This document shows positions 1-7,217 of a stretch of 48,230 nucleotides of DNA, piece by piece. The translations under genes were made by a program, and so were the position numbers. The stretch's first letter is position 1. Each line of letters opens with the position of its first letter. The notes under the pieces are model-generated. The model searched no databases, was not told the DNA's origin, and worked only from the letters and a program-made list of their open reading frames with translations. Origin of the DNA: a virus. The stretch covers positions 1-48,230 of IMG/VR virus record IMGVR_UViG_3300025133_000182. One strand, given 5' to 3'.

Positions 1-242
1 ATATACTTGTTGTATTCTGTGATAGCATCTTTATAATTACTTTGGTCATTCCAATCATATTGAGCAGATTCTCTTGGACCATAGTCTATAATAGAACCAT
101 GACCTTTAGCTAATTCTTTAAATACCCTTACCCAATGTCTTTCTGTTTGGTCTGGATCTTCAGGATGAACTATAAAAGGTGTTTTTATTCTTTCATTCAA
201 TTGTTCTTTTTCTTCTTTTAATAAATCTTTTAGTTTAATCAT
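1..242 (-). CDS. Small phage protein with KLK-type N-terminal peptide (3' end outside window)
   Basis: An open frame starts at ATG 242 and stays open to base 1, so the C-terminus is missing. It begins MIKLKDLLKEEKEQLNE and continues with a charged, tryptophan-containing segment (ERHWVRVF, then QYDWNDQSNYKD). The start overlaps the stop of the next gene upstream by 4 bases (ATGA), indicating translational coupling. The N-terminal peptide matches those of the two following genes and of the gene at 4254. I recognise no enzymatic motif. By analogy with T4 internal head proteins the N-terminus could be a capsid-targeting peptide, but that is inference. Confidence 0.75.
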   Translation of the reverse strand, partial: MIKLKDLLKEEKEQLNERIKTPFIVHPEDPDQTERHWVRVFKELAKGHGSIIDYGPRESAQYDWNDQSNYKDAITEYNKY

Positions 243-454
243 TTCCAATCCTTGTACCATTTATCAACTAATTTAAAAGCTTTTTGTAATTTTTTATATT
301 CAGCTATGTTACCATATGATGCTAATATATAAGTCGTTGCATCACTTAAATCATTCCTAGCTTGTAAAACCTTTTCTCCTATATCAGTTTTATCCCATTT
401 AGGACCCATTTCATTCAACAATTCTTCTCTAATAATTTCTTTTAATTTAATCAT
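239..454 (-). CDS. 71-aa protein with KLK-type N-terminal peptide
   Basis: The 71-residue product begins MIKLKEIIREELLNE and ends in a helical lysine- and tryptophan-rich tail (KLVDKWYKDWK). The ATG overlaps the end of the TTG-started gene upstream by 4 bases, and its own stop overlaps the next start by 4 bases. The first 15 residues resemble the N-termini of its two neighbours, while the remainder does not. An (I/L)-x-E tripeptide (LNE, residues 13-15) lies at the end of the shared part. Function is unknown; a virion-internal protein is a reasonable guess. Confidence 0.75.
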   Translation of the reverse strand: MIKLKEIIREELLNEMGPKWDKTDIGEKVLQARNDLSDATTYILASYGNIAEYKKLQKAFKLVDKWYKDWK

Positions 455-708
455 TTTAATTTGATCCCTGCTTTTTTAAGGTTTGCATGCAATCCCAACA
501 TCCAGCTTCTAAATATAGCGTCCATGTCGACCTTGCCATCATACTTGTTCATAATTCTAAATACGTCATTGTTAACTTTATTCAAAGCCTTAAACATATC
601 ATAATCTGGTCCTTCAGTTATGGATTCTGATAAAGCTTTCATTCGCTTTTTCTCATTTATAATTTCTTCGCGAATTATTTTTTTTATTTGCTTTAGTGTT
701 ATTTTCAA
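451..708 (-). CDS. 85-aa protein with KLK-type N-terminal peptide, TTG start
   Basis: The frame starts at TTG 708, which overlaps the upstream TGA stop as TTGA. AGGAG lies about 7 bases before it, and the encoded start (M)KITLKQIKKIIREEIINE fits the family peptide of its neighbours, so TTG is preferred over a later ATG. The remaining 65 residues are mainly helical, with no recognisable domain. From memory, N-termini of the KIT-(K/R)QL-(R/K)-IIREE type are frequent in marine phage small ORFs. Function is unknown. Confidence 0.72.
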   Translation of the reverse strand: MKITLKQIKKIIREEIINEKKRMKALSESITEGPDYDMFKALNKVNNDVFRIMNKYDGKVDMDAIFRSWMLGLHANLKKAGIKLK

Positions 709-1076
709 AATTGTTCTCCTGCTATTGCGTTTTCTAGGGTTTTCTTGATATCACTAGGCGATACATCAATCACCCCGTCCATATCACCTTTCCAAATGTC
801 TATTTTGTCACCGTTAACATACAGTACTATTGATGGATAATTCCTTAATCGTAATTTCTTACAAACTTTCTTAGCATCCTCAGACATAACCTGCAACACT
901 TTAGCATCCTCATATCCTTTTATACCTTTAACATACTCCATGCCATCGCCTTCTGCCCATTTAGATGTAAATACAACTATAACCACACCATCACTAATTT
1001 CTTCTTTAAAATTTTTATCTGTGACTTGTCCGCTTAGGACACCCAGCAACAATAACGATAAAATTATTCTCTTCAT
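705..1076 (-). CDS. Exported thioredoxin-fold protein lacking the CXXC pair
   Basis: Residues 1-17 form a Sec signal peptide (basic MKR, then ILSLLLLGVLSGQ). The mature part has the thioredoxin pattern: a beta strand VIVVFTSKW at about 31-40, where WCxxC would normally follow but WAEGDG is found, and the cis-proline loop NYPSIVLYVNG at about 79-89. The single cysteine in VCKKLRL is not the redox pair. It should therefore be periplasmic and redox-inactive, perhaps a chaperone or protein-binding module. It overlaps the downstream TTG-started gene by 4 bases and belongs to a run of exported proteins. Confidence 0.72.
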   Translation of the reverse strand: MKRIILSLLLLGVLSGQVTDKNFKEEISDGVVIVVFTSKWAEGDGMEYVKGIKGYEDAKVLQVMSEDAKKVCKKLRLRNYPSIVLYVNGDKIDIWKGDMDGVIDVSPSDIKKTLENAIAGEQF

Positions 1077-1085
1077 AACTAACTC

Positions 1086-1682
1086 CTACTTGTCCCGTTT
1101 CCTCTTTTCGAGGTCTTTAATGTCTTTTCTTAGTTCTTTAATAATATCTTCCAGTTCCTCAACTTGTTCAAATACGTCGCCCATATCTTCCTGAAGTCCA
1201 CCTACCTGGGATTTGTATTGTTCAAAAGACCTTGGCCAATTATGACCACCTGGCTTTGATGGATATTCAGCTTCATATAAGCTTTCTAAACTTGGTAATT
1301 GTTTAGCTTCTTCAATTTCACCTTGTAATGTATACCACATTCCAATCAATGACGCTAAACCAGTTCCAGCGGCAACCATAGTTTGAACCGATAGTGTGAA
1401 TTTAGTATCTAATACCTTATCTTCACTTATTTCGATTGGTTCTTTTGCCGTAGGGCCTTCTATTTTTTCAACAATCTTTTCATGATGTTCTTCATGACCA
1501 TTGCCGTGTTTTAATACAACGTCTGTTATATCATCAAGAGTGCAATATCCTTTGTCCACAAGTATCTCACCAAGTGATCGCTTATCACCCTTTATTTGGG
1601 CTTGTAAAGCCTGATTCAATTGTCTCTTTGTAATTATATCTTCATCACAAAGAAGCTTGCCTATTTTAATGTCTCCGTTCAT
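1086..1682 (-). CDS. Membrane protein with GspE-N/MshEN-like N-terminal domain
   Basis: Residues 6-58 show two copies of the pattern of type II secretion/pilus ATPase N-domains (GspE-N, MshEN): IGKLLCDEDIITKRQLNQAL and SLGEILVDKGYCTLDDI. A His/Glu-rich linker (about 59-75) follows, then one membrane segment near 97-119 and a charged C-terminal coiled coil (about 160-198, ending EKRKRDK). No ATPase domain is present. MshEN domains of some secretion ATPases bind cyclic di-GMP, but whether this copy does is unknown. The Arg of the usual RLG box is absent (KIG and SLG here). The start overlaps the stop of the 46-aa gene as TAATG. Confidence 0.65.
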   Translation of the reverse strand: MNGDIKIGKLLCDEDIITKRQLNQALQAQIKGDKRSLGEILVDKGYCTLDDITDVVLKHGNGHEEHHEKIVEKIEGPTAKEPIEISEDKVLDTKFTLSVQTMVAAGTGLASLIGMWYTLQGEIEEAKQLPSLESLYEAEYPSKPGGHNWPRSFEQYKSQVGGLQEDMGDVFEQVEELEDIIKELRKDIKDLEKRKRDK

Positions 1683-1822
1683 TAAAATCTCCTATTAGAA
1701 GTCGTTATATTACCTTTTGCTTTCTTTTTAGCGCGTTGCTTAGCCGTTCTACCTTCCTTATTTAACTGTGTGTTAAGTAATATTCGTTTTCTTTTTCTAT
1801 CTTTTGCTGCTTTATTCGGCAT
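1682..1822 (-). CDS. 46-aa highly basic protein
   Basis: An ATG at 1822 opens a 46-residue frame starting MPNKAAKDRKRKRILLNTQ and ending TTSNRRF. It is rich in Lys and Arg (KDRKRKR, KQRAKKKAKG). It fills the gap between its neighbours exactly, with TAATG junctions at both ends, which is good evidence that it is real. Nucleic-acid binding is plausible from charge alone; no family is recognised. Confidence 0.7.
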   Translation of the reverse strand: MPNKAAKDRKRKRILLNTQLNKEGRTAKQRAKKKAKGNITTSNRRF

Positions 1823-2403
1823 TAGTAATACTCCGAATAAAAGGTATTAGAAGTATCTGTTTCAATCTCTATATTTTCAAAAACAATTAATCCATTCTGC
1901 ATTTCTTCCCTATAAGGATTCCAATATGTTCCTTCTGCATATCCACTGACAACATTATCATCATTAGCGTTTATAATACCTTGTGCATTTGTTGTATAAT
2001 CCGATGTTCCTACAATTTCTAATGTAATACCTTTTGTAGATTCTGATGCTGGGTTTATATAAACTCCTTGATCTATTAAGTCACCATTATCATATGCATC
2101 ATTATCGTAAAAGATTAATGCATAATGTTCCTTTTCAGGTGATATGCGGCCTACATCTTTTTGAAAATGTATTACAAATATTTTTTTAATAGCATCCGGG
2201 GCCGGACATGATGGATTACAAACGCCTTCATGTGCCTCATGCGCATGTGAGGATTCACCAAAAGTAGTAATACTTTCATAATAATCAAATACAGGTATTA
2301 CATCACCATTAACCCACATTTCAATGGATGCCGGATCTTTATCCGCTACCCTAGAATCTTCACAACCAAATGCTAATAATAAAATTAATAATACTTTCTT
2401 CAT
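1822..2403 (-). CDS. Predicted outer-membrane lipoprotein, His-rich segment
   Basis: The 193-residue product begins MKKVLLILLLAFGCEDS, a signal peptide with a lipobox-like LAFGC, so Cys14 is the likely lipidated residue. Near residues 52-70 there is a His/Cys-rich stretch (HAHEAHEGVCNPSCPAP) that could bind metal. The rest looks like a beta-rich extracytoplasmic domain with many Asp, Asn and Tyr. It lies 1 base from the barrel gene upstream and shares TAATG with the gene downstream. Asp at +3 does not predict inner-membrane retention, so the outer membrane is likely. No family is recognised. Confidence 0.68.
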   Translation of the reverse strand: MKKVLLILLLAFGCEDSRVADKDPASIEMWVNGDVIPVFDYYESITTFGESSHAHEAHEGVCNPSCPAPDAIKKIFVIHFQKDVGRISPEKEHYALIFYDNDAYDNGDLIDQGVYINPASESTKGITLEIVGTSDYTTNAQGIINANDDNVVSGYAEGTYWNPYREEMQNGLIVFENIEIETDTSNTFYSEYY

Positions 2404-2404
2404 T

Positions 2405-3691
2405 TTAGAATCCCATAAATTGATAATTTAATCCAAACTTAAAGTCATAAGCAGGCCTTTCCCAATAATATAAATATTTCCCTTCGGCAAATACGCCTAA
2501 ATTGTCTCGCAGCTTAACACCAAATATCGCACCAAAATCGTAATCGTCCCACACCATCCACATTGGCTCCATATACATAAATTTGTGTGGATCTTTGCCA
2601 TCTTCTAAATGCGTAGTATAGTCTGCTGCATTGTGATATGAATATTTGTCATGACCAAAATGATAAGGTAACCAGTTACCCCAAGCGTGGATCCACCAAT
2701 TATCTGAATGGTGATAGAAATCCGCACCTAAAACTAGTGACGTTTCTTTTTGGAATCCAATATCTTTCTTTACACCATCTATATATTCTTCTAACATGCC
2801 TGGAAAATGATACACAAAATATTCTCTGTCTGTATAAGCAAATATTCTACCATCAGCATCTCTCCATAACCAATCGTGACCCCAATACTCACCACCTTCA
2901 TTCCAAAATGGACCAGAACCTTCAATCGGTACCCATTCACCATTTACGTATTCTAATAGTTCGGATTCAATCCAATTACCATCTTCATCAATTGCATTTC
3001 CATCGGCCCACATATTATCGTCAATACCAAAAGCATCTTCTGCAAAATCCCACCATGAACCACGATACCAAGTTGTGTCCAATACCATAGCATCAAATCC
3101 GTATACAGGATGTTGTCTATGTTTTGCACCAATACTTACTGTAAAGCCATTATCTAATACCGGTAACGTCCACTTTACTCTTAAATCACCTTGACTATAT
3201 ACAATATCTTCTAGACCTAATTGTGTCCAACCAACCTTAGCCATAAACCAATTGCCAGTATATCTTAACCAATATTCTTGATTAATATATTCTTCACCCC
3301 ATTGACGACCCTCAGTCCACTTTAAAAGATATTCCCATCCTTTAACTGGTGCTATTGTCGCACTTTCATTAGCATTCTTTTCTGATCCATCATACCAAGT
3401 TCCACCCACCCCAGCATTTTTTACTCCGCGCTTTGGTTCGTATTTGAATCTACCAATTTTTCTCAAGCCAAATGATTTTTGAAAATCCGCTTCAAACTCA
3501 CGTTCATCTCGTGCAACTTCTAATTGACCAGTACTTAATCCACCAGTGATTGTAAATCTATCGTCTTGATAGCGCGGGGCATTAAGGCTGAAACTTGCAT
3601 AAGCTGTAGAATATTTAAAAAACTTCCAAAGTTCTGTTTCCGCAAACAAAGATGAGGTTAATAATACACCTAATATAATTTTCTTTAACAT
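2405..3691 (-). CDS. Probable outer-membrane beta-barrel protein
   Basis: Residues 1-17 are a cleavable signal peptide (MLKKIILGVLLTSSLFA). The mature part of about 410 residues is very rich in Trp, Tyr, Phe and Gly with alternating strand patterns such as YWLRYTGNWFMAKVGWTQL and FTVSIGAKHRQ. It ends in KFGLNYQFMGF, close to the aromatic terminus typical of outer-membrane barrels. The middle (about 220-300) is acidic and loop-like. It is followed after 1 base by the lipoprotein gene. A barrel carried by a phage could alter the host surface, for example to exclude other phages. The assignment is from composition, not from a recognised family. Confidence 0.6.
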   Translation of the reverse strand: MLKKIILGVLLTSSLFAETELWKFFKYSTAYASFSLNAPRYQDDRFTITGGLSTGQLEVARDEREFEADFQKSFGLRKIGRFKYEPKRGVKNAGVGGTWYDGSEKNANESATIAPVKGWEYLLKWTEGRQWGEEYINQEYWLRYTGNWFMAKVGWTQLGLEDIVYSQGDLRVKWTLPVLDNGFTVSIGAKHRQHPVYGFDAMVLDTTWYRGSWWDFAEDAFGIDDNMWADGNAIDEDGNWIESELLEYVNGEWVPIEGSGPFWNEGGEYWGHDWLWRDADGRIFAYTDREYFVYHFPGMLEEYIDGVKKDIGFQKETSLVLGADFYHHSDNWWIHAWGNWLPYHFGHDKYSYHNAADYTTHLEDGKDPHKFMYMEPMWMVWDDYDFGAIFGVKLRDNLGVFAEGKYLYYWERPAYDFKFGLNYQFMGF

Positions 3692-3708
3692 CTGTTTTCT
3701 CCTATATG

Positions 3709-4065
3709 TTAATCATCGGCGTGCTCTAATAATTTAACATCGTCTTCTGCGTTATTAAACCAAAAGTCGATGACCTTAGCGAATGAGCCGACAAACCCAC
3801 CAAGCATTAATAATAATATCTCTTTCCAACCACCTACTACATCAACACCTTGACTCATAAAATAAATCATAAGTGCTAGTATAGTAGCAAACAATGAAAC
3901 TACAACAATGCTGATTAGCCATTTTTTATTTTGTCTAAACTTAATAATACCAATTAATTCAGTATTGATAGCATGCTTCTGATCATTAATATGAAAATCA
4001 TAGGGATCTGGATCTAAAGATTCTATCGGTGACATTCCTATCTTATCTGTTTTATCTGTAGCCAT
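3709..4065 (-). CDS. Holin-like small membrane protein
   Basis: This 118-residue protein has a polar N-terminus of about 47 residues, then two membrane segments: KWLISIVVVSLFATILALMI (about 48-69) and ILLLMLGGFVGSFAKVIDFWF (about 83-103). It ends in an acidic tail. The GG-(F)-VGSFAKVIDFWF pattern followed by a charged tail resembles small phage holins of the VIxFWFG type. No endolysin lies immediately beside it. Cytoplasmic-membrane pore formation is a family-based inference, and a generic membrane protein is the alternative. Confidence 0.5.
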   Translation of the reverse strand: MATDKTDKIGMSPIESLDPDPYDFHINDQKHAINTELIGIIKFRQNKKWLISIVVVSLFATILALMIYFMSQGVDVVGGWKEILLLMLGGFVGSFAKVIDFWFNNAEDDVKLLEHADD

Positions 4066-4068
4066 GAT

Positions 4069-4242
4069 TTATGCTGATTTTGAAACAGAAGCTTTTCTAT
4101 ACTCTGTAACTAGTTTTTTAATTTCACCTATAGCTTTTCTTGCCCTACCACCAGCGGCTTTATTCCCTTTTTCAGAATGTTTTCTATGGTTCTCTTGAAA
4201 AGTTTCCCATAATTCATTCATTTGATCATATAGATTTTCCAT
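4069..4242 (-). CDS. Histone H1-like (Hc1-type) DNA-binding protein, 57 aa
   Basis: An ATG at 4242 opens a 57-residue frame that is too short for most gene callers. It starts MENLYDQMNELWETFQENH and contains KGNKAAGGRARKAIGEIKKL at about 25-44, then VTEYRKASVSKS. The 'KGNKAAGxRARKxxxELKKL' pattern is the signature of bacterial histone-H1-like proteins of the Hc1 family, small basic helical DNA-binding proteins. Possible roles are DNA compaction in the head or on the host nucleoid. It sits between the holin-like gene and a small gene with the KLK N-terminal peptide. Confidence 0.68.
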   Translation of the reverse strand: MENLYDQMNELWETFQENHRKHSEKGNKAAGGRARKAIGEIKKLVTEYRKASVSKSA

Positions 4243-4253
4243 TTTTATTTCCT

Positions 4254-4544
4254 TTATTTTATATAGTCACTATCATAAACAAAACCAAACCACCCACCAT
4301 AGGCTCTATCAACGTCCCTAGTAAGCTGCTCCCAATCTTTCTTTGTTCTATATAGAGTAGCATTTCCAGTATCGACCATGTGCTCTTTACTAAAAAGTTC
4401 AATTAGTTTATGCATATCTTTGACTATTTTATTTGACATGTTCTCCATCTTTTTAATTTTAGATTTTGAAACAACGCCTCGTTCTTCGACGAGTATATCA
4501 CTACTAATCTGTTCAGATTCTTTTAAAAATTCTTTTAATTTCAT
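4254..4544 (-). CDS. 96-aa protein with KLK-type N-terminal peptide
   Basis: The ATG at 4544 is chosen because AAGGA lies 7 bases before it and the product then begins MKLKEFLKESEQ, matching the N-terminal peptide seen at the left end of the window. A longer frame to 4574 would need TTG and has no ribosome-binding site. The middle is helical (KIKKMENMSNKIVKDMHKL) and the end aromatic (YGGWFGFVYDSDYIK). Function is unknown; an internal head protein is possible by analogy. Confidence 0.7.
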   Translation of the reverse strand: MKLKEFLKESEQISSDILVEERGVVSKSKIKKMENMSNKIVKDMHKLIELFSKEHMVDTGNATLYRTKKDWEQLTRDVDRAYGGWFGFVYDSDYIK

Positions 4545-4563
4545 AAATATTTCCTTGACAATA

Positions 4564-5661
4564 TTAAATATCAAACCGAATGATAAATGATAAGGCTAAC
4601 TCCGGATCATTCCTAACCGGTCTAGATGTTTTAGCGACCGCTAATAGATCTCCATGGTCGTTGTAAAGCCCCACAGTAGTAACATATGGCGCAAAAAAAG
4701 AATGCGTTGTAAAATTTTCCGCCATAGGAGTTGCGTTATATCCTTGAAGATTATACCCTGCCTCAGACGGTGAGGGCATAACTTGTCTCATTTCATTTAA
4801 CGACATGCTTGGTAAATTTAAACTTCCACTTCGCTGAAACGTTGTACTGATATTAGTAGTTGAATTAAATTGGTTCTCTGGAACAGTAACAGTATATTCA
4901 TGTTCGTAAAGTGTTTTAGTCGATTGAAATTCTAACGTCCATCCAGTAGATCCACTTGATTGTGCGCCCGCGGATGAATATGATCCTGTATCGGTTAACA
5001 TTAATAACCCATGAGAATATGAAACAACCCCAAGTGCTGATCCAGAACCATTTGCAGTTAAACTACCGGTCATAAATTCAGTTTCATACACTTTATCGTA
5101 TAAATTTCCATATCCATCATCTACTAATTCTCGTTTGGCTCCTGAAGAATAATCGTTTAACACTATCGATCCGGACTTCATTTTTTCACCAAACAATGTT
5201 TGTGGAACACTTATTACGTTTGCAACGTTATGAATTTTTCTAATGTTTAAGTTTTTCCAATGATAGTTTCCATTTGTAGCTCCTTTACCATGGCCCCACG
5301 GAATGAAATTAGTGTCAAGGGTATGTTGTGGCATAGGTGCCGGGCCAAATCTATTTTGTGCGTGTGCACTGTCAAAGAAGTTAACTTTAATCTGATTATA
5401 TAATGGAACTTTATAATACCGGTATTGTTGACCATCCGCTGGATCTGTATATGAGGTATATGTTGCAGAAGCACTCAACCAGCCATTATTATTACTTGTA
5501 CCTTCACCATTAGCACCCTTAAATGAGGATGAAACGGCATGTAGCGCCAAAACACCTAATCTAGTCGCCGTATCAGTGTTATTGTAATACGTGATTGTAA
5601 ATCGCTTATTTACTTCATGTGGAGTAATTAAACGATCTTCTGATGCTATATCTCCGAACAT
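4564..5661 (-). CDS. Virion structural protein, paralogue of next gene (C-terminal domain shared)
   Basis: The 365-residue protein is rich in Ser, Thr, Gly and Asn and low in Lys, typical of tail fibre or decoration proteins. Its last 40 residues (YVTTVGLYNDHGDLLAVAK, then SRP and a beta strand ending RFDI) align with the end of the 335-residue protein encoded next to it (YITTVGLYNGANELLAVAK, SRP, RLDF). The two probably share an attachment or assembly domain at the C-terminus and differ in the outward part. An ATATTTATA motif lies 22-31 bases before the start, and a strong hairpin separates this gene from the upstream one. The exact virion location is unknown. Confidence 0.65.
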   Translation of the reverse strand: MFGDIASEDRLITPHEVNKRFTITYYNNTDTATRLGVLALHAVSSSFKGANGEGTSNNNGWLSASATYTSYTDPADGQQYRYYKVPLYNQIKVNFFDSAHAQNRFGPAPMPQHTLDTNFIPWGHGKGATNGNYHWKNLNIRKIHNVANVISVPQTLFGEKMKSGSIVLNDYSSGAKRELVDDGYGNLYDKVYETEFMTGSLTANGSGSALGVVSYSHGLLMLTDTGSYSSAGAQSSGSTGWTLEFQSTKTLYEHEYTVTVPENQFNSTTNISTTFQRSGSLNLPSMSLNEMRQVMPSPSEAGYNLQGYNATPMAENFTTHSFFAPYVTTVGLYNDHGDLLAVAKTSRPVRNDPELALSFIIRFDI

Positions 5662-5682
5662 AGTTGTCTCATACTTTATTAA

Positions 5683-5692
5683 TTATAAATAT
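5683..5692 (-). promoter_or_regulatory. Candidate late promoter motif ATATTTATAA
   Basis: On the minus strand the sequence reads ATATTTATAA, 22-31 bases before the ATG of the 365-residue structural gene. The same core occurs before three other structural gene starts in this window. On the plus strand it contains TATAAATA, the T4 late consensus, but in the orientation opposite to the gene, so direct T4-type use is uncertain. Confidence 0.4.
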
Positions 5693-5717
5693 AATCTATA
5701 ACAATTTTTTGGCTATA

Positions 5718-5751
5718 CAATAAAAAACCCGCTAGCGCAGGTTTTTTATTG
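5718..5751 (-). terminator. Bidirectional intrinsic terminator
   Basis: A 12-base perfect inverted repeat, CAATAAAAAACC and GGTTTTTTATTG, flanks the core CGCTAGCGCA. It gives a GC-capped hairpin with U-runs on either strand. It lies 19 bases past the stop of the 335-residue structural gene and before the 365-residue gene, so it should end the upstream transcript. Confidence 0.8.
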
Positions 5752-5769
5752 AGTGCATAAGAATCCTTA

Positions 5770-6777
5770 TTAGAAATCTAATCGTACTTTAATTAGTGCT
5801 TCTCTATTCGTAGATTTAAGAATAGGTCTAGAAAGCTTAGCAACCGCTAGCAATTCATTAGCGCCATTATAAAGTCCAACAGTTGTAATGTAAGATTTTG
5901 GATCAGTTCTAAATGACGATATTGTTAAATTCGCATTAGATCCAGAATAATATGTTGGGTTTTGACTATGATTATATTTGTGGTGTTTTACTCTACAAAA
6001 ATAGTGTGTTGATTTAATTTGTTCTTCACGTCTTGCAGCAAAATATGCACCACCTTTAATACTGTTATAAAAGGCTTCTGAGTTATTATCATTATTATTT
6101 GATGCTGTGGCGTAACCCGTCATATTCATATAATTCATCATGAGGTTTGCATCAAATACTAATAATCCTGGTTCTGGATAAAATTTTCCATAATATTTGG
6201 TAGAAGATCCTGTTACTGCCGTTCCTGAGGCAATCGAACCTGATATAATGTTAAACTCGCGTACTGTCTGCTTAACATTCGGATCTGCTGTTGCACCGCT
6301 ATCATCAATAAGCTTTAATGTTTTACCTGCAGATCCAGAAAGATGAATTTCCCAGTTGCCTGGATCCATTTTTTCTTTTAATCTCGTACGATTAATTGTC
6401 ATTCCAAAAACCGTATTAGATGACGTTGCATCCGCGGCGCCGAACTTAAATGTTGTTTGGTTCTGTGGTAGGAGTAAATTTCTTAATTGTCTATAGATTG
6501 CTTTTGAAGCTTTATAATTGCTATCGCCCGATAGAGAACCGGAACCATTTATATCTCCAAATGTAACTGAAAATTGTACGGATGCTGTGGCGTTTGTACC
6601 GACAATGCCATTGTAAACATCATAATAATGTTCACCTGTACTACCGCTTTGGGTGGATGAAGTATAAAACGCAGTAAGTGTTCCAACTCCTCCAGACCAC
6701 ATCCCTGACGATACAACACTTACCTGACCTGGTATAATGTCATCTGTTTCAAATGGTGTAAAAATACTATCTGGCAT
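5770..6777 (-). CDS. Virion structural protein, paralogue of preceding gene
   Basis: This 335-residue protein has a Ser/Gly/Thr-rich body with many short beta strands and a C-terminal domain (YITTVGLYNGANELLAVAK, then LSRP and KVRLDF) shared with the 365-residue neighbour. From memory, this 'TTVGLYN..ELLAVAKLSRP' ending recurs in structural proteins of marine T4-like phages. It begins a transcription unit: an ATATTTATAAG motif lies 20-29 bases upstream of the ATG and a terminator follows the stop. It is likely a tail or baseplate-associated component; the exact position is unknown. Confidence 0.65.
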   Translation of the reverse strand: MPDSIFTPFETDDIIPGQVSVVSSGMWSGGVGTLTAFYTSSTQSGSTGEHYYDVYNGIVGTNATASVQFSVTFGDINGSGSLSGDSNYKASKAIYRQLRNLLLPQNQTTFKFGAADATSSNTVFGMTINRTRLKEKMDPGNWEIHLSGSAGKTLKLIDDSGATADPNVKQTVREFNIISGSIASGTAVTGSSTKYYGKFYPEPGLLVFDANLMMNYMNMTGYATASNNNDNNSEAFYNSIKGGAYFAARREEQIKSTHYFCRVKHHKYNHSQNPTYYSGSNANLTISSFRTDPKSYITTVGLYNGANELLAVAKLSRPILKSTNREALIKVRLDF

Positions 6778-6796
6778 GGTTTAACTCCTTATTCAC

Positions 6797-6806
6797 TTAT
6801 AAATAT
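6797..6806 (-). promoter_or_regulatory. Candidate late promoter motif ATATTTATAA
   Basis: The minus strand reads ATATTTATAAG, 20-29 bases before the start of the 335-residue structural gene, and is followed by AAGGAGTT as ribosome-binding site. It is the same core as at 5683, 8873 and 24392. Confidence 0.4.
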
Positions 6807-6839
6807 TGGTGCAATGATTTTTTTTGTTTGTTTAGTTTA

Positions 6840-7217
6840 TTATGGGGTTAATATCACAGACACTACTTGAGTGACGCCTGATTTAACTCCAGTAACTTTT
6901 AATTGTACTGTTGTATTTGTTGTGACAACCGCTTCTGGCTTTGTTACTAGGCTCATTACTGTTCCAGTTTTGGTTTTAACCTGTCCTCGTCCAGGAGGGG
7001 TTGCGTCTTTATTTTTAACAGAATCCTTTTTTAAGGATTTCATGTCTTTTTCAAATTGTTTTTCTTTTTCTTGTGTATCGATGTCTTTAAGAAGTTTTTC
7101 ATCATCCTTCATCTTATCAAGAAATTCATCAGCTAATGTTTCTTTAACCTTTTCGATATCTGAATTATTTTTTAAATTTTTAGACTCATTCTTTTGATCT
7201 GATTTATTTTTTGGCAT
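6840..7217 (-). CDS. Small structural-cluster protein with charged N-terminus and beta C-terminus
   Basis: Residues 1-75 are almost entirely charged and helical (KNKSDQKNESKNLKNNSD, then KVKETLADEFLDKMKDDEKL). Residues 76-125 form a hydrophobic Val/Thr-rich beta domain (VTKPEAVVTTNTTVQLKVTG) similar in style to an Ig-like or immunoglobulin-fold fragment. The start overlaps the stop of the upstream structural gene as TAATG, so the two are coupled. It may be a tail or fibre accessory protein; no family is recognised. Confidence 0.6.
   Translation of the reverse strand: MPKNKSDQKNESKNLKNNSDIEKVKETLADEFLDKMKDDEKLLKDIDTQEKEKQFEKDMKSLKKDSVKNKDATPPGRGQVKTKTGTVMSLVTKPEAVVTTNTTVQLKVTGVKSGVTQVVSVILTP

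Noticed and set aside
2638-3090. 150-residue plus-strand frame
   Set aside because: It is the antisense shadow of the barrel gene; composition (His, Leu, Gln excess) is that of an out-of-frame reading.
4541-4550. ATATTTAT at the start of the 96-residue gene as a late promoter
   Set aside because: It overlaps the start codon itself, so it cannot promote that gene; it arises from the ATG context.
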